Made by a program: the position numbers and the translations under genes
Notes under the pieces: generated by a model
The model's database searches: none
Seen by the model: only the letters and a program-made list of their open reading frames with translations
Told to the model about the DNA's origin: nothing
Shown: positions 42,759-50,690 of the stretch, piece after piece
Position numbering within the stretch: position 1 is the stretch's first letter
How the letters are laid out: the number at the start of each line of letters is the position of its first letter
Source: Pseudolysinimonas yzui
GTDB lineage: Bacteria; Actinomycetota; Actinomycetes; Actinomycetales; Microbacteriaceae
NCBI RefSeq assembly: GCF_014653215.1
Contig: NZ_BNAI01000005.1
Location: 99,283 to 163,282, forward strand
Length of the DNA: 64,000 nt
Direction: 5' to 3'

Positions 42759-42800
42759 CGGAACTCCTTGGCGAGAAGAACGAGTGGGGATGCGGCCAGC

Positions 42801-43376
42801 TTACGCGGCGCCCTCGCGCACGATGTCGTCGGCACGGTGTGCGGTCCCGCTCACAAGCGCGGCATTCGGGTCGTCGGAGCGGGCGACCCAGGCTTCGGCC
42901 TCGGCGGGGGTCTTTCCGAACGCGATGTGCCGGGCGATGAGCCGTTCCCGACGGAGGCGATCGTCGGGGGCGAGGAAGATCACCCGGTCGAGCAGCGGAC
43001 GCACCCGCTCCCAGCCGTCTCGGTCGTGCAACAGGTAGTTGCCCTCGACGATGACGATGCGGATGTCGGCTCCGATCTCGATCGCGTCGGGGACGGGCTC
43101 CTCGATCGTGCGGTCGAACCCGGGGGCGGTGACCGGGCCGGGTTGCCGCAGCCGCTCCAGCGTCGCGACGAACCCGTCGACGTCGAAGGTGTCGGGAGCG
43201 CCCATCCGGTCGCGGCGACCGAGGCGCACGAGTTGGGCCTGCGGCAGGTGGAACCCGTCCATCGGCAGCACGCCGACCCGCTCACCGAGGCGGGTGAGGC
43301 GCTCCTGCTCGGCGGCGGAGAAGGTGCTCTTGCCCGCACCGGGGGCTCCCGTGATGCCGAGCAGGTACCGGGTCAT
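42801..43376 (-). CDS. Nucleoside/pantothenate-kinase-like P-loop protein
   Basis: 191 residues. The Walker A motif is GAPGAGKST at 10-18. The stretch LPMDGFHLPQAQLVRLGRRDRMGAPDTFDVDGF is the lid/substrate motif found in uridine kinase and pantothenate kinase relatives (YfdG/FrcK-like), and VIVEGNYLLHD is the Walker B-like segment. It probably phosphorylates a small hydroxyl compound such as a sugar, pantothenate or nucleoside with ATP. It overlaps the upstream SGNH gene by four bases and is 42 bases before purS. Confidence 0.83.
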   Translation of the reverse strand: MTRYLLGITGAPGAGKSTFSAAEQERLTRLGERVGVLPMDGFHLPQAQLVRLGRRDRMGAPDTFDVDGFVATLERLRQPGPVTAPGFDRTIEEPVPDAIEIGADIRIVIVEGNYLLHDRDGWERVRPLLDRVIFLAPDDRLRRERLIARHIAFGKTPAEAEAWVARSDDPNAALVSGTAHRADDIVREGAA

Positions 43377-44035
43377 GGCGTCAGGGTCGCGACGATCGAG
43401 GCCGCGATCGACGCGTAGCCGGCACCGTCGGGGTGGAAGCCGTCGGAGGACACCGACCGACCGTCGAAGCCGGGGGTGAAGTCGACGAGGTGCTGGTCGG
43501 CGACCTGTTCCGCGATCCGGGCGAGACCGGATGCCTGGGCGCCGAGGGCGCGGCGCAGCGGCTGCGGCAGCACGGCGAAGTCGCCGAAGACCGGAGGTCC
43601 GACGACGACCACGCGCCCCTTCGGGCTCACGGCGACGAGGCGGTCGATCAGCGCGCCGAGGTCCCGGGCGAACGCGCGACCCGAGCGGAGCTTCAGCGCG
43701 TCGTTCCAGCCGACCATCAGCACGGCGACATCGGCCGGGCCCCCGGCCGCTTCGTCGATGTGGTCACGCAGCACGGCGGCGGCGGTGGCGCCGTTGCGAC
43801 CGACGACTCGCCAGCGCGCTCCGAGCAGTCTGCCGAGCCGGCCGGGCAGGGCGTCGTCGAGCGAGTCGGCACCGGTTCCCACGGCCGTCGAATCGCCGAC
43901 GACGATGAGGCGCAGCTTCCCGTTGCCGCCGACGCGCTCGCCGGCGGGTTCCGGCAACAGCGGCGTACTGCGCCGCAACCGGGTCGCCTGCGCGAGCACG
44001 ATCGGCGCGAGTGCCACCGCCAGGGCGCGGCTCAC
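43373..44035 (-). CDS. SGNH/GDSL-family hydrolase
   Basis: 220 residues. Block I is LIVVGDSTAVGTG with nucleophile Ser49, block III includes VGWNDALK, and block V is DGFHPDGAGY with Asp198 and His201. It should be an esterase or acyl hydrolase. The N-terminus is hydrophobic (ALAVALAPIVLAQA) and may anchor or export it. The GTG at 44033-44035 overlaps the stop of the serine hydrolase gene, so the two may act on related envelope substrates; that is inference. Confidence 0.85.
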   Translation of the reverse strand: MSRALAVALAPIVLAQATRLRRSTPLLPEPAGERVGGNGKLRLIVVGDSTAVGTGADSLDDALPGRLGRLLGARWRVVGRNGATAAAVLRDHIDEAAGGPADVAVLMVGWNDALKLRSGRAFARDLGALIDRLVAVSPKGRVVVVGPPVFGDFAVLPQPLRRALGAQASGLARIAEQVADQHLVDFTPGFDGRSVSSDGFHPDGAGYASIAASIVATLTP

Positions 44036-45159
44036 GGCGACACCGTCTCGGTCGGTGCGGGGGTGGCGGAGCCGTCGGCATCCTCGGTCGGCGCCCAGAT
44101 CTGCCACAGCGCGTCGGCGAGCCCGAACCGGTTCGCGGCGTGCCCGTTGCACATCACCACGATCGTCGTCTCCCGATCGGCGGACACCGTGAAGGTCGTG
44201 ATGTAGCCGCCCAGTCGCCCGTTGTGGTTGAGGCTGCCGTCGGCCTCGATGTCCATCCCGGCCGCGTAGAACTCACCGGTGCCCTCGTCGACGGCGCCGA
44301 CCGCGAAGTCGTCCTGGATGAGGTCGCCGGCACGGTATTGGTCGCCCCACCGCGCCAGCTCCGAGGGTGTGGTGATGATGCCGAACGCGCCATATGCCGT
44401 CCACCCCGACGGCTGGAACTGGTCGGTGTCGTCGTAGGACAGCGCCACGTCGGGGGCCACCAGGCTCGGGGAGAGTTCCATGTCGAGGCCGAGCGGCGTG
44501 AAGATCCGCTCGGCGAGGAAGGCCGGCAGAGCTTGCCCGCTCACCCGGGCGACGACCTCGGCGAGCAGGACGTAGTTCGAGTTGGAGTAGCTGTAGCCCG
44601 ATCCGGTCTCGAGCCGCGTCAACTCGCGGATGGCGTCGAGGACACGCCCGTGGTCGGCCGGATCGCTGAAGCCGATCCCGTCTTCGTCGAGCTCCGACCA
44701 GTAGTCGGGCACCCGGCTGGTGTGGTGCATCAGCTGGTCGAGGGTGACCGTGCGGCCCCAGGCGGGGAGCCCGTCGACGTAGCGGCCCACCGGGTCGGCG
44801 AGCGACAGCGCACCGTCGCGCTGCAGCATGAGGATGGCGGTCGCCGTGAACTGCTTCGCGACGGATGCCATGTCGAACCGGGTCTCGGTGGTCACCGGGG
44901 TGCCGGTCGCCAGGTCGGCGATGCCGGTCGCCCCCGCCCAGACGACCTCACCGCGCACCGCGACGGCGCCCGAGCAGCCGGGTCGTTCCGCGTCGACGAG
45001 TTCGGTGACCGCGGCGTCGCTCAGCAGGATGCGCTTGTCGGTCGAGAGGCTGTGAAGGCGCGGCCCGATCGTCAGCGTGGGCGGCGTCGCGGCGCACCCG
45101 GCGAGCAGCGCGAGGGCCGACAGGCATGCGACGACCGATGCGAGCCGCGAGGTGTGCAC
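44032..45159 (-). CDS. Serine hydrolase lipoprotein, beta-lactamase class C-like
   Basis: 375 residues. A lipobox LLAGC ends at Cys22. The active-site SxxK is SVAK at 99-102, YSN follows near 190, and HNG near 311 stands in place of the KTG box, as in many non-lactamase esterases or peptidases of this fold. It is exported and lipid-anchored. The GTG start has no Shine-Dalgarno sequence; TAGCGT (45166-45171, minus strand) ends six bases before it. Hairpin repeat copy 5 lies just upstream. Confidence 0.87.
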   Translation of the reverse strand: MHTSRLASVVACLSALALLAGCAATPPTLTIGPRLHSLSTDKRILLSDAAVTELVDAERPGCSGAVAVRGEVVWAGATGIADLATGTPVTTETRFDMASVAKQFTATAILMLQRDGALSLADPVGRYVDGLPAWGRTVTLDQLMHHTSRVPDYWSELDEDGIGFSDPADHGRVLDAIRELTRLETGSGYSYSNSNYVLLAEVVARVSGQALPAFLAERIFTPLGLDMELSPSLVAPDVALSYDDTDQFQPSGWTAYGAFGIITTPSELARWGDQYRAGDLIQDDFAVGAVDEGTGEFYAAGMDIEADGSLNHNGRLGGYITTFTVSADRETTIVVMCNGHAANRFGLADALWQIWAPTEDADGSATPAPTETVSP

Positions 45160-45184
45160 CGCACCACGCTACCTGCGACGAGAC

Positions 45185-45220
45185 GGTCTCGACACGCGCC
45201 TGCGGCGCTACTCGACCACC
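45185..45220 (+). repeat. Dispersed hairpin repeat, copy 5
   Basis: GGTCTCGACACG, stem GCGCC-TGC-GGCGC, then CTACTCGACCACC. It encodes the last two codons (Val-Glu) and the stop of the upstream VOC gene on the minus strand and separates it from the serine hydrolase promoter. Confidence 0.8.
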
Positions 45221-46083
45221 GATGTGGTGACGCGGATGAGGTTCGCCCAGGGGTCGTCGAACTCGACGGTGTGCCCGTCGTCGCGAATCGGGATGCCGTA
45301 ATGCGTCATCCGCTCGCCGAGCGCCCCGAGGTCGTCGGCTGTGGGCAGCTCGATGTCGACCCGACCGAGGCCGAGGGTGCGTTGGCGGCGGCCGGCGCCG
45401 CGGGAGTTCCACACGTTCATCGCCATGTGGTGGTGGTAGCCGCCCGCGCTCACGAACACCGCCGACCCGGCAAGCTCCGCGGTGGCCGCGAAGCCGAGGC
45501 GCTCGACGTAGAACTCGCGGGCGGTGGCGACGTCGCCGACCGAGAGATGGATGTGGCCCACCCGCGCATCCCCGAGCCCCGGCCCCGCGAGACCCTCTTC
45601 CGTGAGGTTCTGCTGCAGAAAGGCGTTCGGGTCGAGGTAGAGGGTGCTCATCTCGATGGTGCCGTGCGTCCAGCTCCATTCGGAGCGATCGCGGTCCCAG
45701 TACAGCTCGACGCCGTTGCCTTCCGGGTCGTCGAAGTAGAACGCCTTGCTGACGAGATGGTCGCTCGACCCCGTGAAGGTGCCGGGATGCCGCTGCGCGA
45801 CCGAGTACACCGCTGCGGCGAGGGCGGCCTCGCTGTCGAACAGGATCGCCGTGTGGAACAGCCCCGCCTCACGGGGTGCCGCGTGCCGCAGTTCGGGGGA
45901 GTGTTCGAGCACCACGACCGCGCGTGCGCCGCGACCGAGCGCGACACGCGGCCCGGAGGCGTCGAGCAGGTCGAGGCCGACGGCATCCCGGTAGTACGCC
46001 GTCATCGCGTCGAGGTCGGCGACGTTGAGGGTCACCGCCCCCATGGTGGTGTCGGCGGCGAGCAGGTCGGAAGAAGGTGTCAC
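45208..46083 (-). CDS. VOC-family ring-cleaving dioxygenase-like protein (CatE-like)
   Basis: About 291 residues with two VOC modules in tandem. Metal ligands of extradiol dioxygenases are recognisable: GHIHLSVGDVATAREFYVERLGF, GGYHHHMAMNVWNS and VEFDDPWANLIRV in the second half, and FHTAILFDSEAAL, DHLVSKAFYFDDPEGNGVELYWDR in the first. It may open a catechol-like ring. The start is uncertain: GTG at 46083 avoids overlap with the GNAT gene, a TTG at 46095 is also possible. Its final Val-Glu-stop comes from the hairpin repeat. Confidence 0.83.
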   Translation of the reverse strand: MTPSSDLLAADTTMGAVTLNVADLDAMTAYYRDAVGLDLLDASGPRVALGRGARAVVVLEHSPELRHAAPREAGLFHTAILFDSEAALAAAVYSVAQRHPGTFTGSSDHLVSKAFYFDDPEGNGVELYWDRDRSEWSWTHGTIEMSTLYLDPNAFLQQNLTEEGLAGPGLGDARVGHIHLSVGDVATAREFYVERLGFAATAELAGSAVFVSAGGYHHHMAMNVWNSRGAGRRQRTLGLGRVDIELPTADDLGALGERMTHYGIPIRDDGHTVEFDDPWANLIRVTTSVVE

Positions 46084-46087
46084 GTCA

Positions 46088-46603
46088 TCATTCAACCGTC
46101 GAACCCGCGCCGCGATTCCCCGCCGGCTTCGCGAGGTGCGCGACCCCGTCGACGGATCGCTCGAGCACGTAGCCGGCGTTGCCGTAGATGCGCAGGTTGC
46201 GCGAGCTGCGCGCCCCGGTGAAGAGCACGAGCCGCGCTACGCCCGTCGGCGCGTGCTGCTCGATCCAGCCGAGCAGAAAGCGTCCGAGACCCCGGCCGGC
46301 GAGGTCCGGGGCGACCATCAGTCGGCCGATCTCCCAGGCGTCACCCGCGACCTTGCCCCGCACCGAGCCGACGAGTCGCGGACCGTCGCGCACCACCCAG
46401 GTCTGCTGTTCGGCGATGCCGCGTTCGACATCGTCGAGCGACTCGTGGAGAGCCGGGATGGCGAGGGTGTCGTTGGCGAGGGCCTCGGCCACCCAGCACG
46501 CGCGCTGCAGCACGAGGAGTTCGGGTGCGTCGCCGGCTTCGGCACGCGCGATCCGCAACCCGGCGAGCCCGGGGGCGTCGAGGTCGGTCGGCGACTCGTC
46601 CAC
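46088..46603 (-). CDS. GNAT-family N-acetyltransferase
   Basis: 171 residues. The core reads WEIGRLMVAPDLAGRGLGRFLLGWIEQHAPTGVARLVLFTGARSSRNLRIYGNAGYVLERSVDGVAHLAKP, with the acetyl-CoA loop R-G-L-G and a C-terminal Tyr. The substrate is unknown. The start GTG at 46601-46603 is the only convenient one after the preceding gene; no good ribosome-binding site is seen, so the start may be wrong. It is one of two adjacent but different GNAT genes downstream of purC. Confidence 0.75.
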   Translation of the reverse strand: MDESPTDLDAPGLAGLRIARAEAGDAPELLVLQRACWVAEALANDTLAIPALHESLDDVERGIAEQQTWVVRDGPRLVGSVRGKVAGDAWEIGRLMVAPDLAGRGLGRFLLGWIEQHAPTGVARLVLFTGARSSRNLRIYGNAGYVLERSVDGVAHLAKPAGNRGAGSTVE

Positions 46604-46637
46604 GGTCTCGACGGTACTCGGGCCTCCGGGCGACCGC

Positions 46638-47087
46638 TCAGAGCCGCTTCTCGTAGCAGCGTGAGAGCGCCGAGCCGGCGTAGTGCCCGAAGTTGGGGAT
46701 GCGGGTGTACCCCTCACGCTCGTAGAACCGCATCGCGTCGGGCTGCTCCTCGCCGGTCTCGAGCACGAGCCGGTTCCAGCCGCGGGCGCGTGCCGCCGTC
46801 TCGAGGGCACGCAGGATCGCGGTCGAGACGCCGGTGCCACGGTGTGCGGGCTCGACGTACATCCGCTTGATCTCGCCGTGCTCGTCATCGAGGGCGCGGA
46901 GTCCTCCGCACCCGACGGGCAGGTCGCCGTCGTAGGCGACGAGGAACAGGGTCATGTCCGCAGCGCTCGGCAGGATGCCCGGCTCGGAGTCGGGCCGGCC
47001 GTACCGGGCATCGAGCTCCTCGCGTTGCCGGTCGCGCAGGCCGACACCGTCGGCGTGGGCCCACGCGACCTCGCGGATCTCGATCAC
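46638..47087 (-). CDS. GNAT-family N-acetyltransferase
   Basis: 149 residues: EIKRMYVEPAHRGTGVSTAILRALETAARARGWNRLVLETGEEQPDAMRFYEREGYTRIPNFGHYAGSALSRCYEKRL, with the CoA loop R-G-T-G-V-S. The GTG start at 47085-47087 overlaps the purC stop by four bases, so translation is coupled to purine synthesis genes. It resembles YjgM/PhnO-like small-molecule acetyltransferases; the acceptor is not known. Confidence 0.82.
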   Translation of the reverse strand: MIEIREVAWAHADGVGLRDRQREELDARYGRPDSEPGILPSAADMTLFLVAYDGDLPVGCGGLRALDDEHGEIKRMYVEPAHRGTGVSTAILRALETAARARGWNRLVLETGEEQPDAMRFYEREGYTRIPNFGHYAGSALSRCYEKRL

Positions 47088-47965
47088 GCCAGGGTGAACC
47101 GGTCGACGAGCTCCTGGTAGCGGGCGGCGGTGCGTTCGACGATCTCCGCGGGCAGCTCGGGCGGCTCGCCCGTGCGGTCCCAGTTCGCGGCGAGCCAGTC
47201 CCGCACGATCTGCTTGTCGTACGCCTCCAGGCGGTTCATGCCGCCGGCGGCATACGTCTCGGCATCCCAGTACCGGCTGGAATCGCTCGTCAGCACCTCG
47301 TCGGCGAGCACGGGGTGATCGCTGCCGGCGTCGCGTCCGAACTCGAACTTCGTGTCGGCCAGCAGCAGTCCGCGATCCTCGGCGACCGCGGAGGCCGTGG
47401 TGAAGATCCGCAAGCTCGTCTCGCGCAGCGCTTCGGCATCCGCGGCTCCGACGATCTCGACCATCCGCTCGAAGGTGATGTTCTCGTCGTGTTCGCCGAG
47501 CGGCGCCTTGAAGGCGGGCGTGAAGATCGGCTCGGGCAGCTTGTCGCCCTCCTGAAGGCCGGCGGGCAGCGGGATGCCGCACACGCTCTGCGACGCCCGG
47601 TACTCGGCCCAGCCGGAGCCGGCCAGGTAGCCGCGCACGACGCACTCGACCGGGTACATGTCGAGGGTGTGCACGATCATCGTGCGCCCCGCCAGTTCCG
47701 GAGGAAGGTGCTGGCCGAGCGAAGGATGCGCCGCCGCCAGGTGGGTCGGCTCACCGAGCCGGCCGAACCACCAGAGGGAGAGCTGGGTGAGCAGCGCCCC
47801 CTTGCCCGGGATGCCGGGCGAGAGGATGTGGTCGAACGCGCTCACCCGGTCGGAGGTGACGACGAGAAGCCGCCCGGGGTGCGCGTCGGACTCGTAGAGA
47901 TCGCGCACCTTGCCGGAGTAACGGTGGCGCCAGCCCAGAGCTTCCAGGCGCGAGTCGATGGTCAT
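47084..47965 (-). CDS. purC: Phosphoribosylaminoimidazole-succinocarboxamide synthase
   Basis: 293 residues. Characteristic are YSGKVRDLYES, RVSAFDHILSPGIPGKGALLTQLSLWWF, ECVVRGYLAGSGWAEY and DTKFEFGRD, as in the longer SAICAR synthases. It joins CAIR and aspartate with ATP. The ATG overlaps the purD stop by four bases. Length is at the upper end for single-domain PurC but normal for Actinobacteria. Confidence 0.96.
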   Translation of the reverse strand: MTIDSRLEALGWRHRYSGKVRDLYESDAHPGRLLVVTSDRVSAFDHILSPGIPGKGALLTQLSLWWFGRLGEPTHLAAAHPSLGQHLPPELAGRTMIVHTLDMYPVECVVRGYLAGSGWAEYRASQSVCGIPLPAGLQEGDKLPEPIFTPAFKAPLGEHDENITFERMVEIVGAADAEALRETSLRIFTTASAVAEDRGLLLADTKFEFGRDAGSDHPVLADEVLTSDSSRYWDAETYAAGGMNRLEAYDKQIVRDWLAANWDRTGEPPELPAEIVERTAARYQELVDRFTLA

Positions 47966-49224
47966 GTGACCCTCTCTGCGATGTCGCGACGGTAGTGCCC
48001 GCCGTCGAGGTGGATGCCGGCGAGCGCCCGGTAGGCGGCGTCCCGTGCGGCGGTGAAGTCGGTGGCGCGCGCGACGACGCCGAGAACGCGGCCGCCGGTC
48101 GCGATCAGCCGGTCACCGTCGCGCCACGTCGCGGCATGGGCGATCGTGACCCCCGGCGGCAGGGCGGCGTCGACTCCGGTGAGCTCACGACCGGTGACCG
48201 GCGACTCCGGGTAGCCCTCGCTGGCGAGCACGACGACGACGGCGGCGTCGGGTGAGAACTCGGGGTCGGGCCGGTCGGCGAGCTGCCCCGTCGCCGCGGC
48301 GAGCAGCAGCCCCGAGAGCGGCGTGACGAGCCGCGGCAGCACGACCTGGGTCTCGGGGTCGCCGAAGCGCGCGTTGAACTCGATGACCCGGATGCCGCGG
48401 TCGGTGATGACGAGGCCGCAGTACAGCAGCCCGACGAACGGGGTGCCTTCCGCCTCGAGGGTGCGCACGGTGGGCAGTGCGATGGTGCGGCGCACCTCGT
48501 CGACGAACGCGGCCTCCGAACCGAACCGGTCGGCGAGCCACGGCAACGGGGAGTACGCCCCCATGCCGCCGGTGTTCGGCCCGGTGTCGCCGTCGCCGAC
48601 GCGCTTGTAGTCCTGAGCCGGACTGAGCGGCAGCACGTCGTGGCCGTCGGCGAGGAAGAACAGCGACACCTCGGGGCCGCCGAGGTACTCCTCGACGAGC
48701 ACCCGGCCCTGCTGGAGGTAGTAGGCGGCGTGGGCGAGCGCGGCCTCCCGGTCGGCGGTGACGATGACGCCCTTGCCGGCCGCGAGCCCGTCGGCCTTCA
48801 CGACGTGGGGTGCGCCGAGGTCATCGAGCGCGGCCGCCACCTCGTCGAGCGTCGCGGCGTGCACCGCGCGCCCGGTCGGAACGCCCGCGACGTCCATGAT
48901 GCGCTTCGCGAAGGTCTTCGAGCCCTCGAGCGCCGCCGCCGCCTTGTCGGGGCCGAACACCGGGATGCGGCGCTTGCGCACCGCGTCGGCGACGCCCGCG
49001 ACGAGCGGCGCCTCCGGCCCGATCACGACGAGGTCGAACGCGTTGTCGGCGGCGTACCCGGCGACGAGCTTGCCGTCGGAGGCATCGAGGGCGACGGTCT
49101 CGACGTCGGCCGCGATACCGGCGTTGCCGGGGGCGGCGACGATCGTGTGCCCGGCATCCTCCGCGAGCAGCGCGGTGACGATGGCGTGCTCACGAGCGCC
49201 GGAACCGAGAACCAGGATGCGCAC
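47962..49224 (-). CDS. purD: Phosphoribosylamine-glycine ligase
   Basis: 420 residues, ATP-grasp fold. The N-terminal ILVLGSGAREHAI, VVKADGLAAGKGVIV, EYLGGPEVSLFFLADG, GDTGPNTGGMGAYSP and IEFNARFGDPETQ are diagnostic. It makes GAR from phosphoribosylamine and glycine. The GTG at 49222-49224 has no Shine-Dalgarno sequence; TACGCT (49231-49236, minus strand) ends six bases before it. It heads the long minus-strand run that reaches the DUF3817 gene. Confidence 0.97.
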   Translation of the reverse strand: MRILVLGSGAREHAIVTALLAEDAGHTIVAAPGNAGIAADVETVALDASDGKLVAGYAADNAFDLVVIGPEAPLVAGVADAVRKRRIPVFGPDKAAAALEGSKTFAKRIMDVAGVPTGRAVHAATLDEVAAALDDLGAPHVVKADGLAAGKGVIVTADREAALAHAAYYLQQGRVLVEEYLGGPEVSLFFLADGHDVLPLSPAQDYKRVGDGDTGPNTGGMGAYSPLPWLADRFGSEAAFVDEVRRTIALPTVRTLEAEGTPFVGLLYCGLVITDRGIRVIEFNARFGDPETQVVLPRLVTPLSGLLLAAATGQLADRPDPEFSPDAAVVVVLASEGYPESPVTGRELTGVDAALPPGVTIAHAATWRDGDRLIATGGRVLGVVARATDFTAARDAAYRALAGIHLDGGHYRRDIAERVT

Positions 49225-49276
49225 GGTCCCAGCGTACCCACGGCGCCGAGGGCGTCTCGCCGGGCAGGATGGAGGC

Positions 49277-50035
49277 ATGCGCCGCACCTTCGCCGCCCTC
49301 GCCGTCGGGCTCCTGACGGCGCTGCCCGCCGGTGCGGCATCCGCGGCCCCCACGCAGGCCCCGGGATGCGACGTCGTCACCGCCGAGCTGACGTGGGGAT
49401 TCAAGGAGTCGTTCCGCGCCTACATCGACGGCTCGATCGCGAACGGCGAGTGGACGGTCGCCGACGGGGCGACCTACGACACTCCCGACTTCGGGTTCCC
49501 GGCCGAGTCGGGCCGCGTCGACCCGCGGCAACCGAACGGATCGATCGCGTTCGCCGGCTCGGTGCGTTTCACCGGGCACGGCGGCATCCTCGACACCACG
49601 GTCGCCCGCCCGGTCGTGGTGATCCACCCCGACGGCACCGGCGTGCTCCTGCTCGACGTCAGCGGGCCGACGATGGAGGGCGATCAGGTCTCGGTCGTCG
49701 AAGCCGAGTTCCTCGACATCGACCTCACCGGGCAGAACCTCACCCCCGTCGACGGGGTCATCAGGATCGACGCCGCGCCGACCACCCTCACCTCCGACGG
49801 AGCCGTCGCCTTCCCCAATTACGAGGCGGGGACGGCGTTCGATCCGATCACCGTCGTCGCCGACGTGGGCGACTGCGACCTCACCGGGCAGCCGATCGGC
49901 ACGGACACCACCGGCGACACCGACACCGCCGGTGAGGCGGGGATGCCGTGGTTGTTGCCTGCGATCGGAGTCGCCGCGGTCGCGGTGGGTGCTCTCGTCG
50001 TCGCACTGATCGTCACCCGCCGGCGCCGGCCGTGA
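49277..50035 (+). CDS. HtaA-domain secreted protein
   Basis: 252 residues. A signal peptide (to about residue 23) is followed by one HtaA domain: LTWGFKESFRAYIDGSIANGEWTVADGA, then GSIAFAGSVRFTGHGGILDTTVARPVVVIHPDG. HtaA domains in corynebacteria bind heme with conserved Tyr and His residues, and Tyr/His are present here. A Thr/Asp-rich linker and one C-terminal membrane helix (LLPAIGVAAVAVGALVVALIV) with a basic tail anchor it. No HmuTUV transporter gene is in the window. The next gene overlaps its stop. Confidence 0.83.
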   Translation: MRRTFAALAVGLLTALPAGAASAAPTQAPGCDVVTAELTWGFKESFRAYIDGSIANGEWTVADGATYDTPDFGFPAESGRVDPRQPNGSIAFAGSVRFTGHGGILDTTVARPVVVIHPDGTGVLLLDVSGPTMEGDQVSVVEAEFLDIDLTGQNLTPVDGVIRIDAAPTTLTSDGAVAFPNYEAGTAFDPITVVADVGDCDLTGQPIGTDTTGDTDTAGEAGMPWLLPAIGVAAVAVGALVVALIVTRRRRP

Positions 50036-50406
50036 GCATCCGCCGGCGCATCGCCTCCGTCGAGGGGGTGGCGGCCGTCCGCGCCGTGCTCGCGGGCGCC
50101 GACGATCGCACGACGGTCGCCACCGCATCCCGCTATCTCCTCGAACAGCTCGCCGACGAGGCCGAGGGGCACACCGTCGAGGTGCGCGTGCCGCCGTTCG
50201 GCGCGGTGCAGGCGGTCCCCGGCCCCCGGCACACCCGCGGCACCCCGCCGAACGTCGTCGAGATGGATGCCGCCACCTGGATCGCGCTCGCCACCGGCTC
50301 GCTCGGCTGGGACCAGGCGATCGCCGATCTGCGGGTCACGGCATCCGGTCAGCGCGCGACGCTCGCCGAGCACCTCCCGCTGCGGTGGGAGACAATGGAG
50401 CCATGA
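50032..50406 (+). CDS. Sterol-carrier-like protein
   Basis: 124 residues. The latter half VEVRVPPFGAVQAVPGPRHTRGTPPNVVEMDAATWIALATGSLGWDQAIADLRVTASGQRATLAEHLPL is the actinobacterial SCP2-like family seen near purF in related genomes. It may bind a lipid; the function is unknown. The GTG start overlaps the HtaA stop (GTGA) and its own stop overlaps the next gene by four bases, so the three form one unit. Confidence 0.72.
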   Translation: MSIRRRIASVEGVAAVRAVLAGADDRTTVATASRYLLEQLADEAEGHTVEVRVPPFGAVQAVPGPRHTRGTPPNVVEMDAATWIALATGSLGWDQAIADLRVTASGQRATLAEHLPLRWETMEP

Positions 50407-50681
50407 GCGAGTCCGAGGTCAGCATCCGCCGCGCCCCGCGCATCGGCGTCTTCCTCGCGTTCGGCGCGATGCTCGGCGCCGTCGTCACCCTCGTGCTCAC
50501 GAGCCTGTTCCCGCCCGACCCCGCGGTCGGATTCCTCGCGACGTTCGCCTACTTCTGCCTCTACGGCATCCCGGCCGGGATCGTGCTCGGCGGACTCGTC
50601 GGCCTCGTGCTCGATGCCCTCTCGAGGCGCCGCACCCGCACCGTGACCGTCGCCCACGACGAGATCACCGACGGCGAGTAG
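50403..50681 (+). CDS. Small two-helix membrane protein
   Basis: 92 residues with two membrane helices: RIGVFLAFGAMLGAVVTLVLTSLF and FLATFAYFCLYGIPAGIVLGGLVGLVLDAL, and a basic, then acidic, C-terminal tail. I know similar small proteins beside purF in actinobacteria but not their role. The stop is part of a GCGAG-TAGCG-CTCGC hairpin just before the end of the convergent purF. Confidence 0.65.
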   Translation: MSESEVSIRRAPRIGVFLAFGAMLGAVVTLVLTSLFPPDPAVGFLATFAYFCLYGIPAGIVLGGLVGLVLDALSRRRTRTVTVAHDEITDGE

Positions 50682-50690
50682 CGCTCGCGG

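Noticed and set aside
46604..46622. GGTCTCGACGGTACTCG resembling the dispersed hairpin repeat
   Set aside because: It lacks the central stem and part of both arms. It could be a decayed copy but is too short to claim.
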